Shown here: piece after piece, positions 55,258 to 63,158 of the stretch
Layout: each line of letters starts with the position of its first letter
How positions within the stretch are numbered: position 1 is the stretch's first letter
Source of the DNA: Micromonospora sp. WMMD1082
Lineage (GTDB): Bacteria; Actinomycetota; Actinomycetes; Mycobacteriales; Micromonosporaceae
NCBI RefSeq assembly: GCF_029626175.1
Contig: NZ_JARUBM010000002.1
Location: 2,046,001-2,110,000, forward strand
Direction of reading: 5' to 3'
DNA length: 64,000 nucleotides
The notes under the pieces: model-generated
Told to the model about the DNA's origin: nothing
Databases searched by the model: none
Seen by the model: only the letters and a program-made list of their open reading frames with translations
Position numbers and translations under genes: made by a program

Positions 55258-56085
55258 TTACAGCCCGAGCAACTCGCGGGCCTCGGCGGTGCTCAGCGGC
55301 GGGCGCTGGGCGAGCTGGGCGAAGCCGACCGCCCGCGCGACCAGCTGCATGTTCGACTCCACCGGGCGACCCTTGGCGTACGTCACCGTGTCCTCCATGC
55401 CGACGCGCAGGTGACCGCCGGCCGAGAGCGCGGCGAGCAGCACCGGAATCGTGGTGCGTCCGATGCCGGTCGCCGCGAAGGTGGTGCCCTCCGGCAGATC
55501 CCGCAGCATCTGTTGGGCCGCGACGAGCGTCGCCGTGGTGCCGGGCATGCCTCCGGGCACGCCCATCACGAAGTCGACGTGGACGTGGCCGCCGTGCGGC
55601 AGGCCGTACTGTCCCAGCAGACGCTGGAGTGCGCTCAGGTGACCGAGGTCGAAGATCTCGTACTCCGGCACGATGCCCCGCGCCTGCATCCGGATGTGCA
55701 GGTCGACGACGAACTCCCAGCGGTTGAGGAAGACGTCGGCACCGAAGTTGACCGTACCCATCGTGCAGGAGGCCATGTCCGGCCCCGCGTCCAGCACGGC
55801 GAGCCGGTGTGCCTCCGGGTCGGTGACCGCGCCGCCGGTGGAGAGCTGCACGATCAGATCGGTGCTCTCCCGCAGCGCCGCCACGGTGGCGCGGAGCCGC
55901 CCGGGGTCGAGGGTCGGTCGCCCCTCGTCGTCCCGGATGTGCACGTGGATCACGGAAGCGCCCAGCGCCTCGCACTCCTTGGCCGTGAGCACCAGCTCGT
56001 CGAGGGTCACCGGCAGCGCCGGCACCTCCACCTTGGCCGACTCCGCGCCGGTGGGGGCAACCGTGATCAACGTCCCTGTCGTCAT
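55258..56085 (-). CDS. BKACE family protein (beta-keto acid cleavage enzyme)
   Basis: A 275-residue TIM-barrel enzyme of the DUF849/3-keto-5-aminohexanoate cleavage family. Metal-binding His pair lies in ASVIHVHIRDDEG, with EYEIFDLGHL, HVHVDFVMGVPGGMPG and GHLRVGMEDTVTY. BKACE enzymes cleave beta-keto acids with acetyl-CoA. The ATG follows GGAAGG by 5 bases and lies 11 bp after the YgfZ stop, so it is in the Fur-YgfZ operon. The substrate is unknown. Confidence 0.9.
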   Translation of the reverse strand: MTTGTLITVAPTGAESAKVEVPALPVTLDELVLTAKECEALGASVIHVHIRDDEGRPTLDPGRLRATVAALRESTDLIVQLSTGGAVTDPEAHRLAVLDAGPDMASCTMGTVNFGADVFLNRWEFVVDLHIRMQARGIVPEYEIFDLGHLSALQRLLGQYGLPHGGHVHVDFVMGVPGGMPGTTATLVAAQQMLRDLPEGTTFAATGIGRTTIPVLLAALSAGGHLRVGMEDTVTYAKGRPVESNMQLVARAVGFAQLAQRPPLSTAEARELLGL

Positions 56086-56096
56086 GCCGGCCTTCC

Positions 56097-57209
56097 TCAG
56101 GAGGGGTCGATGGCGGCGGCGCTGTCGCCGACGCGGAGCGGGGCGTCGTCGGGCAGCGAACGCTTGACGACCGCGAGCGCGATCTGACCCAGTTCGTAGT
56201 GCTGCACGGCGGTACCGACGAAGCCGACCGTCCGGCCGTCCAGGCTGACCGGGATGCCGGCCGCCGGCAGCTGGTCGGTGGTCACCCCGTCGAGATGCAA
56301 CAGGACCAGCCGGCGGGGCGGGCGACCCATGTTGTGCACCCGGGCGACTGTCTCCTGCCCCCGGTAGCAGCCCTTGTCCAGGTGCACCGCCGGGGCGATC
56401 AGGTTCACCTCGGCGGGGATCGTCCGGTGGTCGGTGTCGACACCGACCCGGGCCCGCCGGGCGGCCACCCGGATCGCCTCGTACGCCCAGAGCCCGACCG
56501 CGGGCACCCCGTTGCCGCGCAGCTGCGTGACCACCTGGTCCATCGCGGCCCGGGGCACCAGCAGGTCCACCCCCAGCGGCCCGCGCCGGGCCCAGCCGCC
56601 CACCGGCAGCGGCCGCACGTCGTAGCGCGCGGTCGGACGGGACGGCAGCTCGCCCGAGCGGAACTTCGGGCCGGGCAGCTCCACCACGTCCGGCGGGGCG
56701 AGGGCCGGCACGTCGAGCACGGCCACCGCCTCGACCGCCCCCGGCCCGACCAGCGACAGCAGCGCGTGCTCGGCGGTGACGTCGCGGGGGTCGACCTGGC
56801 TGAAGAACCGCATCTTCTCCAGGTAGGTCAGCAGGCCCTCGGTCGCGTCCGGGTCGGTGTCCAGCCAGGTGGTGTCGCCGTCCTCGGCGACCATGGCGTG
56901 CTGTTCGACGTGGCCGTGCGGCGAGAGCACCAGCAGCTCGGTGCCCTGCCACGGGCCCAGGTCGGCCAGGTGCTGGGTGGTGAGGGTGTGCAGCCAGGAG
57001 ATCCGCTCCGCACCCGGCACCGCGACGACACCCCGGTGCGAGCGGTCCACCAGACCGACCTCGGTGTCCAACTGGCGCTGCTCGCGCATCGGGTCGCCGT
57101 AGTGTGCGGCCACACCGCGCACCCCCGCCGCGGCGTGGACGGTGGTCGGCTGGTCCCGGCTGGCCTCGTCGATGCGCTCCACGGCCACCGCACCCGCGAT
57201 GTCGATCAT
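56097..57209 (-). CDS. ygfZ: YgfZ/GcvT domain protein (folate-dependent Fe-S assembly factor)
   Basis: A 370-residue folate-binding protein with the YgfZ signature DKGCYRGQETVARVHNMG (K-G-C-Y-x-G-Q-E). It lacks the full catalytic set of true glycine-cleavage T protein. YgfZ supports Fe-S cluster enzymes such as MiaB. Its ATG overlaps the stop of the Fur gene (ATGA), which ties it to metal or redox control. Confidence 0.92.
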   Translation of the reverse strand: MIDIAGAVAVERIDEASRDQPTTVHAAAGVRGVAAHYGDPMREQRQLDTEVGLVDRSHRGVVAVPGAERISWLHTLTTQHLADLGPWQGTELLVLSPHGHVEQHAMVAEDGDTTWLDTDPDATEGLLTYLEKMRFFSQVDPRDVTAEHALLSLVGPGAVEAVAVLDVPALAPPDVVELPGPKFRSGELPSRPTARYDVRPLPVGGWARRGPLGVDLLVPRAAMDQVVTQLRGNGVPAVGLWAYEAIRVAARRARVGVDTDHRTIPAEVNLIAPAVHLDKGCYRGQETVARVHNMGRPPRRLVLLHLDGVTTDQLPAAGIPVSLDGRTVGFVGTAVQHYELGQIALAVVKRSLPDDAPLRVGDSAAAIDPS

Positions 57210-57634
57210 TCCTGCACCCCGTTCCCGCAACGTTCACACACGCCGAAGAAGGAGACGTGGCCGATGTCCACCCGGAAGCCCCGCTCGGCCGCCAACTGGT
57301 CGGACAGCGGGCGCAGGAGCTCCGGATCCATCTCGTCGATCGCGCCGCACTCCCGGCAGACCAGGTGTACGTGCTGGTCCTCACCGGCGGCGTGATAGGT
57401 CGGCGACCCGTGCGAGAGGTGGGTGTGGGTGACCAGGCCGAGCCGCTCCAGCAGCTCCAGCGTGCGGTAGATGGTGGTGATGTTGACCCCGGCCGCGACC
57501 TCGCGTACCGCGGTGTGCACCTGCTCCGGGGTGGCGTGCCCCAGATCCAGCACCGCCTGAAGGATCAGCTGTCGCTGCGCCGTCAACCGCAGGCCACGGG
57601 CGCGGAGCAGCTCCGCCAGGGAGGATTCGGACAC
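57206..57634 (-). CDS. Fur-family metal-responsive regulator
   Basis: A 142-residue protein with N-terminal winged HTH (ATPEQVHTAVREVAAGVNIT, TIYRTLELLERLGLV), the H-x-H region EDQHVHLVCRECG and a second CxxC in CERCGNGVQE. Both Cys pairs of the structural zinc site are present. Fur, Zur and related subtypes cannot be separated with confidence. GTG start 6 bases after TATGAT (leaderless). First gene of the Fur-YgfZ-BKACE operon and divergent from the PabC-like gene. Confidence 0.92.
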   Translation of the reverse strand: MSESSLAELLRARGLRLTAQRQLILQAVLDLGHATPEQVHTAVREVAAGVNITTIYRTLELLERLGLVTHTHLSHGSPTYHAAGEDQHVHLVCRECGAIDEMDPELLRPLSDQLAAERGFRVDIGHVSFFGVCERCGNGVQE

Positions 57635-57703
57635 CCCCCGATCATAGTTCGGACTTCCGCCGTGTCTCCCGGCGCGATCGGCACCCCACTATGCTCGGCC
57701 CCC

Positions 57704-58552
57704 ATGGTGGCGTCGCGGATCGGCGTGCTGGGCCGGGGACGGCTGCCGGCCGGTGAGCCGGTGCTGCGCGGCGACGACCTCGGCGTGCTGCGCGGCGACG
57801 GCCTGTTCGAGACCATGCACCTGCGCGACGGACGGCCCTGGCTGCGCCAGGAGCACCTGGCCCGGCTGCGGGCCGGCGCGGCGGCGGTGGACCTGACGCT
57901 GCCGGCGGACGCGGCGCTGGTCGAGCTGCTGGACGAGGTCGCCGCCGGCTGGCCGGCCGAGGTGGAGGGCGCGCTGCGACTGGTCTGCACCCGGGGGCCG
58001 GAGAGCGGCGGCGCACCCACCGTCTACGCCACCCTGTCGGAGGTCGCCGCGGCGGCCCGGCAGGCGCGGGAGGGCGGCGTGAGCGTGGCCACCCTATCCC
58101 TGGGCGTGCCCGCCGAGGCCCGGCCGGAGCTGGACTGGCTCCCCGTGGGGATCAAGTCCACGTCCTACGGGGCGAGCAGCGCGGCCCGGCGCTGGGCGGC
58201 CCGGGCCGGCGTCGACGACGTGCTCTGGATCTCCTCCGACGGGTACGCGCTGGAGGGACCGACCGCCAACGTCGTCTGGCTGGCCGGGGAGACGCTGTGC
58301 ACGGTGCCGGCCCGGCGCACCGGCATCCTGCCCGGCACCACCGTCGGGTGGCTGCTCGCCCACGCCAGCGAGATCGGCTGCGACGCCGCCGAACACATGG
58401 TCACCCCGGCCGGGCTACGCGCCGCCGACGGCGTCTGGCTCACCTCGTCCGTACGCGGTCTGGTGGCGGTGCACACCCTCGACGGCGAGCCGCTGCCCCG
58501 CAGCCCGCGGACCCGCGCGCTGCAGGAACTGCTCGGCTTTCCGCTGCCCTGA
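57704..58552 (+). CDS. Aminotransferase class IV (aminodeoxychorismate lyase-like)
   Basis: A 282-residue fold-type IV PLP enzyme. N-terminal LRGDGLFETMHLRDGRPWLR, PLP Lys in LPVGIKSTSYGASS, and SSDGYALEGPTANVVWL followed by RTGILPGTTVG for phosphate binding. This fits PabC, which releases 4-aminobenzoate for folate synthesis, though a branched-chain or D-amino acid transaminase is not excluded. The ATG is 8 bases after TATGCT (leaderless). It neighbours the folate-binding YgfZ gene in divergent orientation. Confidence 0.87.
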   Translation: MVASRIGVLGRGRLPAGEPVLRGDDLGVLRGDGLFETMHLRDGRPWLRQEHLARLRAGAAAVDLTLPADAALVELLDEVAAGWPAEVEGALRLVCTRGPESGGAPTVYATLSEVAAAARQAREGGVSVATLSLGVPAEARPELDWLPVGIKSTSYGASSAARRWAARAGVDDVLWISSDGYALEGPTANVVWLAGETLCTVPARRTGILPGTTVGWLLAHASEIGCDAAEHMVTPAGLRAADGVWLTSSVRGLVAVHTLDGEPLPRSPRTRALQELLGFPLP

Positions 58553-58619
58553 ACCGACCGCCGGGCCGGCAACCGGCTACCGGGCCGGCGCCGAGCCGGT
58601 CGGGGGACGGGACAGACGC

Positions 58620-59216
58620 TCAGCCGGCGACCCGCACGAGGCGGGCGGAGAGGTGCGGGGAGAGTGGCTGGCCGACGGCGGCCATGTCCTGCGCGTAGAG
58701 CAGGGCGCCCTCGACGATGCCGAAGAGGCGGTGGCCGGCGGTGACCTCCTTGGCGGTGGCGGTACGCACCACCGCGTCGGTCACGAACTCGATCTGGGTG
58801 CCCTTGCGCCGGCCGATGTGCAGCTCCATCACCCCGGTGAAGACGGTGAGCAGCGCCTCCAGCTCGTCGGTGACCCGGTCACCGTCCATCACCGGCCGCC
58901 ACCAGCCGACCTCCCGGCCCGCCGGACGCACCGGGCGGCTCTGCTCGTCGAGGAGCCACGCCCGCGACTCGTAGTGCAGGAACGGCCGCCCGTCGTGGCT
59001 GATCCGGATCTCCTGGGCGAAGTCGAAGTCGTCGATGGTGGGAAACCCGCCCCGACCCCGGCCCCGCCACACGCCGACGTACGGCAGCAGACCGTCCAGC
59101 GCGGGGTGCAGCTTCGGCCCGACCCGCAGGTCGTGACTCTCCTCGAAGGGGTACGCCTCGACCGGCGGCGCGTTCAGCCACGGCGGCGGTGCCAGCGGGT
59201 TGTCGTCACTCACCAT
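58620..59216 (-). CDS. FABP family protein (nitrobindin, DUF1794)
   Basis: A 198-residue protein with a beta-barrel lipocalin-like core. The nitrobindin signature appears as YVGVWRGRGRGGFPTIDDF (G-x-W-x-G-x-G) and a C-terminal Lys/His segment contains VTAGHRLFGIVEGALLYAQD, which fits the haem-ligand region. Nitrobindins bind haem b and nitric oxide or peroxynitrite. Convergent with the PabC-like gene across 67 bp of GC-rich sequence without a clear gene. Confidence 0.87.
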   Translation of the reverse strand: MVSDDNPLAPPPWLNAPPVEAYPFEESHDLRVGPKLHPALDGLLPYVGVWRGRGRGGFPTIDDFDFAQEIRISHDGRPFLHYESRAWLLDEQSRPVRPAGREVGWWRPVMDGDRVTDELEALLTVFTGVMELHIGRRKGTQIEFVTDAVVRTATAKEVTAGHRLFGIVEGALLYAQDMAAVGQPLSPHLSARLVRVAG

Positions 59217-59232
59217 GCCACCCTCGCTCTGC

Positions 59233-59337
59233 TCACCACTTGCCTCTCAGGATGCGGACGGCCAGGTAGACCAGGCCACCGGCGAGCGCGCCCAGACCGG
59301 CGACCAGCAGGCTGACGAACCCGATCTCGGTGACCAT
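59233..59337 (-). CDS. Small single-pass membrane protein, 34 residues
   Basis: The frame MVTEIGFVSLLVAGLGALAG continues through one hydrophobic segment to VRILRGKW. It is too short for common gene callers. It starts 7 bases after TAGGAT on the minus strand. Its promoter box is interlocked with that of the divergent DsrE gene. The function is unknown; the hydrophobic core and basic end suggest insertion into the membrane with the tail inside. Confidence 0.65.
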   Translation of the reverse strand: MVTEIGFVSLLVAGLGALAGGLVYLAVRILRGKW

Positions 59338-59344
59338 CCGGACC

Positions 59345-59354
59345 ATCCTATGCT
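59345..59354. promoter_or_regulatory. Interlocked -10 boxes of two divergent leaderless genes
   Basis: ATCCTATGCT contains TAGGAT on the minus strand (59350-59345) and TATGCT on the plus strand (59349-59354), sharing two base pairs. Each box is followed after exactly 7 bases by an ATG (minus 59337, plus 59362). Both polymerases cannot be bound at once, so the two promoters should exclude each other. Confidence 0.75.
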
Positions 59355-59361
59355 GGGCGGC

Positions 59362-59724
59362 ATGGCCCGCACTCTCGTCGTCAAGGCCACCGCCGGTGCC
59401 GACGCGCCGGAACGATGCGCCCAGGCGTTCACCGTGGCGGCCACCGCGGCCGCCGCCGGGGTGGACGTCTCGCTCTGGCTGACCGGCGAGTCGACCTGGT
59501 TCGCCCTGCCCGGCCGGGCACAGGATTTCGTGCTGCCGCACTCGGCCCCGCTGGCCGAATTGCTGCACGTGATCCTCAGCACCGGCACGGTGACCGCCTG
59601 CACCCAGTGCGCCGCGCGGCGGGACATCGACTCCGGCGACGTGATCCCCGGCGTACGGATCGCCGGGGCGGCGGTCTTCGTCGAGGAGACGATGGCCGAG
59701 GGCGCGCAGGCGCTCGTCTACTGA
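59362..59724 (+). CDS. DsrE family protein
   Basis: A 120-residue DsrE/TusD-like alpha/beta protein: RTLVVKATAGADAPERCAQA, GVDVSLWLTGESTWFALPG, and CTQCAARRDI with a Cys pair (C-T-Q-C) as in sulfur-relay proteins. The ATG is 7 bases after TATGCT. It probably handles sulfane sulfur, but the partner is unknown. It is followed by a 94-bp gap with two 22-bp direct repeats. Confidence 0.85.
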   Translation: MARTLVVKATAGADAPERCAQAFTVAATAAAAGVDVSLWLTGESTWFALPGRAQDFVLPHSAPLAELLHVILSTGTVTACTQCAARRDIDSGDVIPGVRIAGAAVFVEETMAEGAQALVY

Positions 59725-59738
59725 GTCCTTCGGTGATG

Positions 59739-59784
59739 CCCGGAAGAGCGGCGGAACCGGGGCCCGGCAGAGCGGCGGAACCGG
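59739..59784. repeat. Two 22-bp direct repeats in the gap after the DsrE gene
   Basis: CCCGGAAGAGCGGCGGAACCGG (59739-59760) is repeated at 59763-59784 with one mismatch; a partial third CCCGGCAAG follows. The gap of 94 bp has no gene. The role is unknown. Confidence 0.9.
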
Positions 59785-59818
59785 CCCGGCAAGTCGGGCC
59801 AATGCCTACGATTCGGGT

Positions 59819-60199
59819 GTGACCGAGGCGACCCAGCAGTTCTTCGCGACCTTGCCGGCTCGCGCCCCAGAGGTGCTGCGCGTCCCGGTTGCGGGAACGC
59901 TGCGGATCGACCTGTCCGACGGCCAGCGAACCGAGCACTGGCTGGTCCGGATGCGGCCGGGTGTGGCCGAGGTCGACCAGGGCGTGGAGCAGGGCGACGG
60001 GATCTGGTACTGCGGCGTGAACCTGTTCGACCGGCTGGTCACCGGGCGGGCGCAGGCGGTCGCCGCGGTCTTCCGCAACGAGAGCACCTTCCTCGGAAAC
60101 GTGATGCTGTTCCTGGTCTTCCGGCGCTTCTTCCCGCCCCCGCCCGGCACCCGGGATCCGCGCGAGGTCGCCCGCGAGCACGCCAGGTGGACGCGGTGA
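59819..60199 (+). CDS. SCP2-like sterol-transfer domain protein
   Basis: A 126-residue protein with an SCP2-like beta-sheet core: GTLRIDLSDGQRTEHWLVRM, RPGVAEVDQGVEQGDGIWYC and FDRLVTGRAQAVAAVFRNES, ending with a hydrophobic helix and a Pro-rich turn (FRRFFPPPPGTRDP). SCP2 domains bind lipids. GTG is 6 bases after TACGAT (leaderless). The stop overlaps the start of the debranching enzyme, so the two are coupled, which is unusual pairing for a lipid-binding domain. Confidence 0.7.
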   Translation: MTEATQQFFATLPARAPEVLRVPVAGTLRIDLSDGQRTEHWLVRMRPGVAEVDQGVEQGDGIWYCGVNLFDRLVTGRAQAVAAVFRNESTFLGNVMLFLVFRRFFPPPPGTRDPREVAREHARWTR

Positions 60200-62232
60200 A
60201 AGAACTGGTCAGCATCCTGGACGGCAACACCTTCCTGGTCAGCGACCGCCGTGGGGATATCGAGCCGTCGCTGGACTTCCCCACCGGCCTCTTCTGCTTC
60301 GACACCCGGTTCCTCTCCACCTGGCTGCTGCTGATCGACGGCGAACGGCTGCACACGCTCTCCATGGACGACGCCGAGTCCCACTGGACGCGCTACTTCC
60401 TGGTTCCTGGCGAGCCCAACCACTTCCTGGACGTGAAGGTCTCGGTGATCAGGAGTCGGACCATCGGCGGCAACCTGTCGGAGGAGCTGACCGTGCTCAA
60501 CCACTCCGGGCAGGAGATGGCGTTCACCGTCCGGATGGAGATGGCCGCGGACTTCGCGGACATCTTCGAGATCAAGGACACCCGCGGGAAGCAGGGCCAC
60601 AACACCGCGGCGCCCGGCGAGGACACGCTGCGGCTGGCCTACCGTCGGGACGCCTTCCACCGCGAGACGACGATCCACAGCAGCTCAGCCGCCCAGGTCG
60701 ACCGGCGCGGGATGACCTTTCCGGTCCGGATCGGGCCGCACGGCGAGTGGACCACCCGGCTGACGGTCACCACCGTGATCTACGGTGCCCGTGGCCAGGA
60801 CATCCGCTCCCTGCTGCCGTTCGCGGGCAGCCGGAGCCCGGCGGCCATCGAGGCGGAACACGCCGAGTTCGTCGCCCAGGCGCCGAAGCTGACCTGCGAC
60901 TGCCAACCGCTGGCCGGGGCGTACCGGCGCAGCCTCGCCGACCTGGCCGCGCTGCGGTACGAGTCGATCGCCCTCGGCGTACGCCTGATGGCCGCCGGGC
61001 TGCCCTGGTTCATGACGCTGTTCGGTCGGGACAGCATCATCACCTCGCTCCAGGTGCTGCCGTTCGTGCCGGAACTGATCCCGCCGACGTTGACGATGCT
61101 GGCCGGGCTGCAGGGTCACCGGTTGGACGACTTCCGCGACGAGGAGCCGGGCAAGATCCTGCACGAGCTGCGCTACGGCGAGACCGCCGGCTTCGAGGAG
61201 CAGCCCCACTCGCCCTACTACGGCGCGGCCGACTCGACCGCCCTGTTCGTGATCCTGCTCGACGAGTACGAGCGGTGGACCGGCGACGTCGAGCTGGTCA
61301 AGCGGCTGGAGGCCCCCGCACGGGCCGCGTTGACCTGGATCGACACCTACGGTGACCTGCTCGGCACCGGGTACGTCTGGTACCAGACCCGCAACCCGAA
61401 GGTCGGCCTGGAGAACCAGTGCTGGAAGGACTCGTGGGACGCGATCTGCTACTCCGACGGCCGGCTGCCGAGCTTTCCCCGGGCCACCTGCGAGTTGCAG
61501 GGGTACGCCTACGACGCCAAGCTGCGCGGCGCCCGACTGGCCCGGCTGTGCTGGAACGACCCGCAGTACGCCGACCGGCTGGAACGGGAGGCCGCCGAGC
61601 TGAAGGAGCGGTTCAACCGGGACTTCTGGCTGCCGGACAAGGAGTACTACGCGCTCGCCCTGGACTCCGACGGCAGCCCGGTGGACGCCCTCACCTCCAA
61701 CATCGGGCACCTGCTCTGGAGCGGCATCGTCGACGAGTCCCGGGCCCGGCGGGTCGCCGACCACCTGCTCGGCCCCCGGCTCTTCTCCGGCTGGGGCGTC
61801 CGTACGCTCGCCGACGACCAGGGGCGTTACAACCCGATCGGCTACCACGTCGGCACGGTCTGGCCGTTCGACAACTCGATCATCGCCTGGGGGCTGTGGA
61901 AGTACGGCTTCCGGGACGAGGCGGGGCAGATCTGCAACTCGATCCTGGGGGCCTCCCGCTACTTCGACGGCCGGCTGCCGGAGGCCTTCGCCGGCTACGA
62001 GCGCGACCTCACCGAGTACCCGGTGCAGTACCCGACCGCGTGCAGCCCGCAGGCCTGGTCGGCGGGGACGCCGATGTTGCTGCTCCGGGTGATGCTCGGC
62101 CTCGAACCGAAGGGCGAGCACCTGATCATCGACCCGTACGTGCCGTCCGGGATGGGTCGGGTGGAACTGGTGGACATCCCCGGCAGGTGGGGCCGGGTGG
62201 ACGCGCTGGGTCGCAGCCGCGACGAGGGCTAG
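60196..62232 (+). CDS. Glycogen debranching N-terminal domain / amylo-alpha-1,6-glucosidase-like protein
   Basis: A 678-residue protein with a GDE_N_bis-type N-terminal domain (ELVSILDGNTFLVSDRRGDI; FDTRFLSTWLLLIDG) and a GH15-like (alpha/alpha)6 C-terminal barrel (GLPWFMTLFGRDSIITSL; ENQCWKDSWDAICYSDG; NPIGYHVGTVWPFDNSII). It should act on alpha-1,6 branches or related glucosides. GTG 60196 overlaps the SCP2-like stop; GTG 60187 is an alternative. There is no signal peptide. Confidence 0.87.
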   Translation: MKELVSILDGNTFLVSDRRGDIEPSLDFPTGLFCFDTRFLSTWLLLIDGERLHTLSMDDAESHWTRYFLVPGEPNHFLDVKVSVIRSRTIGGNLSEELTVLNHSGQEMAFTVRMEMAADFADIFEIKDTRGKQGHNTAAPGEDTLRLAYRRDAFHRETTIHSSSAAQVDRRGMTFPVRIGPHGEWTTRLTVTTVIYGARGQDIRSLLPFAGSRSPAAIEAEHAEFVAQAPKLTCDCQPLAGAYRRSLADLAALRYESIALGVRLMAAGLPWFMTLFGRDSIITSLQVLPFVPELIPPTLTMLAGLQGHRLDDFRDEEPGKILHELRYGETAGFEEQPHSPYYGAADSTALFVILLDEYERWTGDVELVKRLEAPARAALTWIDTYGDLLGTGYVWYQTRNPKVGLENQCWKDSWDAICYSDGRLPSFPRATCELQGYAYDAKLRGARLARLCWNDPQYADRLEREAAELKERFNRDFWLPDKEYYALALDSDGSPVDALTSNIGHLLWSGIVDESRARRVADHLLGPRLFSGWGVRTLADDQGRYNPIGYHVGTVWPFDNSIIAWGLWKYGFRDEAGQICNSILGASRYFDGRLPEAFAGYERDLTEYPVQYPTACSPQAWSAGTPMLLLRVMLGLEPKGEHLIIDPYVPSGMGRVELVDIPGRWGRVDALGRSRDEG

Positions 62233-62290
62233 CACCGGCAGGCGCGACGCGCGGGCAGGAACGAGCGCGGGCAGGAGCGACGCGGGCAGC

Positions 62291-63154
62291 TCAGCCGGGG
62301 CAGCCGGTGGTCACGGAGAGCACGATCCGGTCCGGTTGGAGATCGGCCAGCACCGCCACGCCGTCGCGCCAGTAGGCGTACACCTCGGGGGTCTCCACCA
62401 CCTGCGCGCCCGCCAGCGGCGCGAGCGCGGCCGGCGGCGACGTGCCCACCTGGCCGGTGGCGGACCGGATGGTCCGGGCCACGCCACCGCCGGGGCAGGG
62501 TGCGGTCACCAGCGCCTCGGGCTCACCGGCGGGGCTGCCCAGGGCGCGCAACGCCTCGGCCAGCCGGTCGGCCTCCGGACCGGCGGCAACGGCGCCGGCA
62601 CCGGCACCGGCATAGCCGTCGCCGAGCGGGCGGCACCCGGTGTCGACGGTGAACCGGAGCCGGCCGTCCGCGACCGGCCGTCCGATCACGATGACGAACT
62701 CGCCCGCGTCGGCGCGCAGCCGTGGACCGTCGGGGGTGAGCCGCACGCCGGCCCGCCACCGTGCGGGCAGCCGGTCGGAGATCTGCTCCAGCAGGGCGCG
62801 TTCCTCGCCCACCGGCGCGGCCAGCTCGACCGCGCGCCGCAGGGTCGCCCCGTGGGCGAGCGGGCTGATCCGGCAGCCCCGGTCGACCTCGGGCGGGGCC
62901 AGCGCCGGCACGCCGCCACCGGCCGCCGCGACCAGTTCGCCGACCGCGCCGTCCACCACCGGCCCGGCCTGCGTCAGGGTGCGTTGCTCGCGGACGGTCG
63001 GCGGGTCCTGCCGCGACGAGACCCAGGTGAGGCCGGCGAGCAGCACCGCCCAGACCACCGTCGCCGCGATCAACCAGCGCGGCCACCGGGAGCCGGAGAC
63101 CGGTGGTCGGGGATCTGTGGGCGGGGGGTACCCGGTGTGGACCGCGCTGCTCAC
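62291..63154 (-). CDS. Single-pass membrane protein of unknown function
   Basis: A 287-residue protein with a Pro-rich cytoplasmic N-terminus, one membrane segment (WLIAATVVWAVLLAGLTWVS) and a ~230-residue extracellular region carrying four Cys (GCRISPLA, TGCRPLG, APCPGGG, TTGCPG) that could form two disulfides. No family is recognised. It lies 4 bp after the winged-helix regulator gene on the same strand, so they form an operon; the extracellular part may be a sensor or the regulated product. Confidence 0.75.
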   Translation of the reverse strand: MSSAVHTGYPPPTDPRPPVSGSRWPRWLIAATVVWAVLLAGLTWVSSRQDPPTVREQRTLTQAGPVVDGAVGELVAAAGGGVPALAPPEVDRGCRISPLAHGATLRRAVELAAPVGEERALLEQISDRLPARWRAGVRLTPDGPRLRADAGEFVIVIGRPVADGRLRFTVDTGCRPLGDGYAGAGAGAVAAGPEADRLAEALRALGSPAGEPEALVTAPCPGGGVARTIRSATGQVGTSPPAALAPLAGAQVVETPEVYAYWRDGVAVLADLQPDRIVLSVTTGCPG

Positions 63155-63158
63155 CCGG

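Noticed and set aside
58553-58619. Possible terminator between the PabC-like and nitrobindin genes
   Set aside because: Several short CCGG-rich pairings are possible, but none is clearly better than what GC-rich sequence gives by chance.
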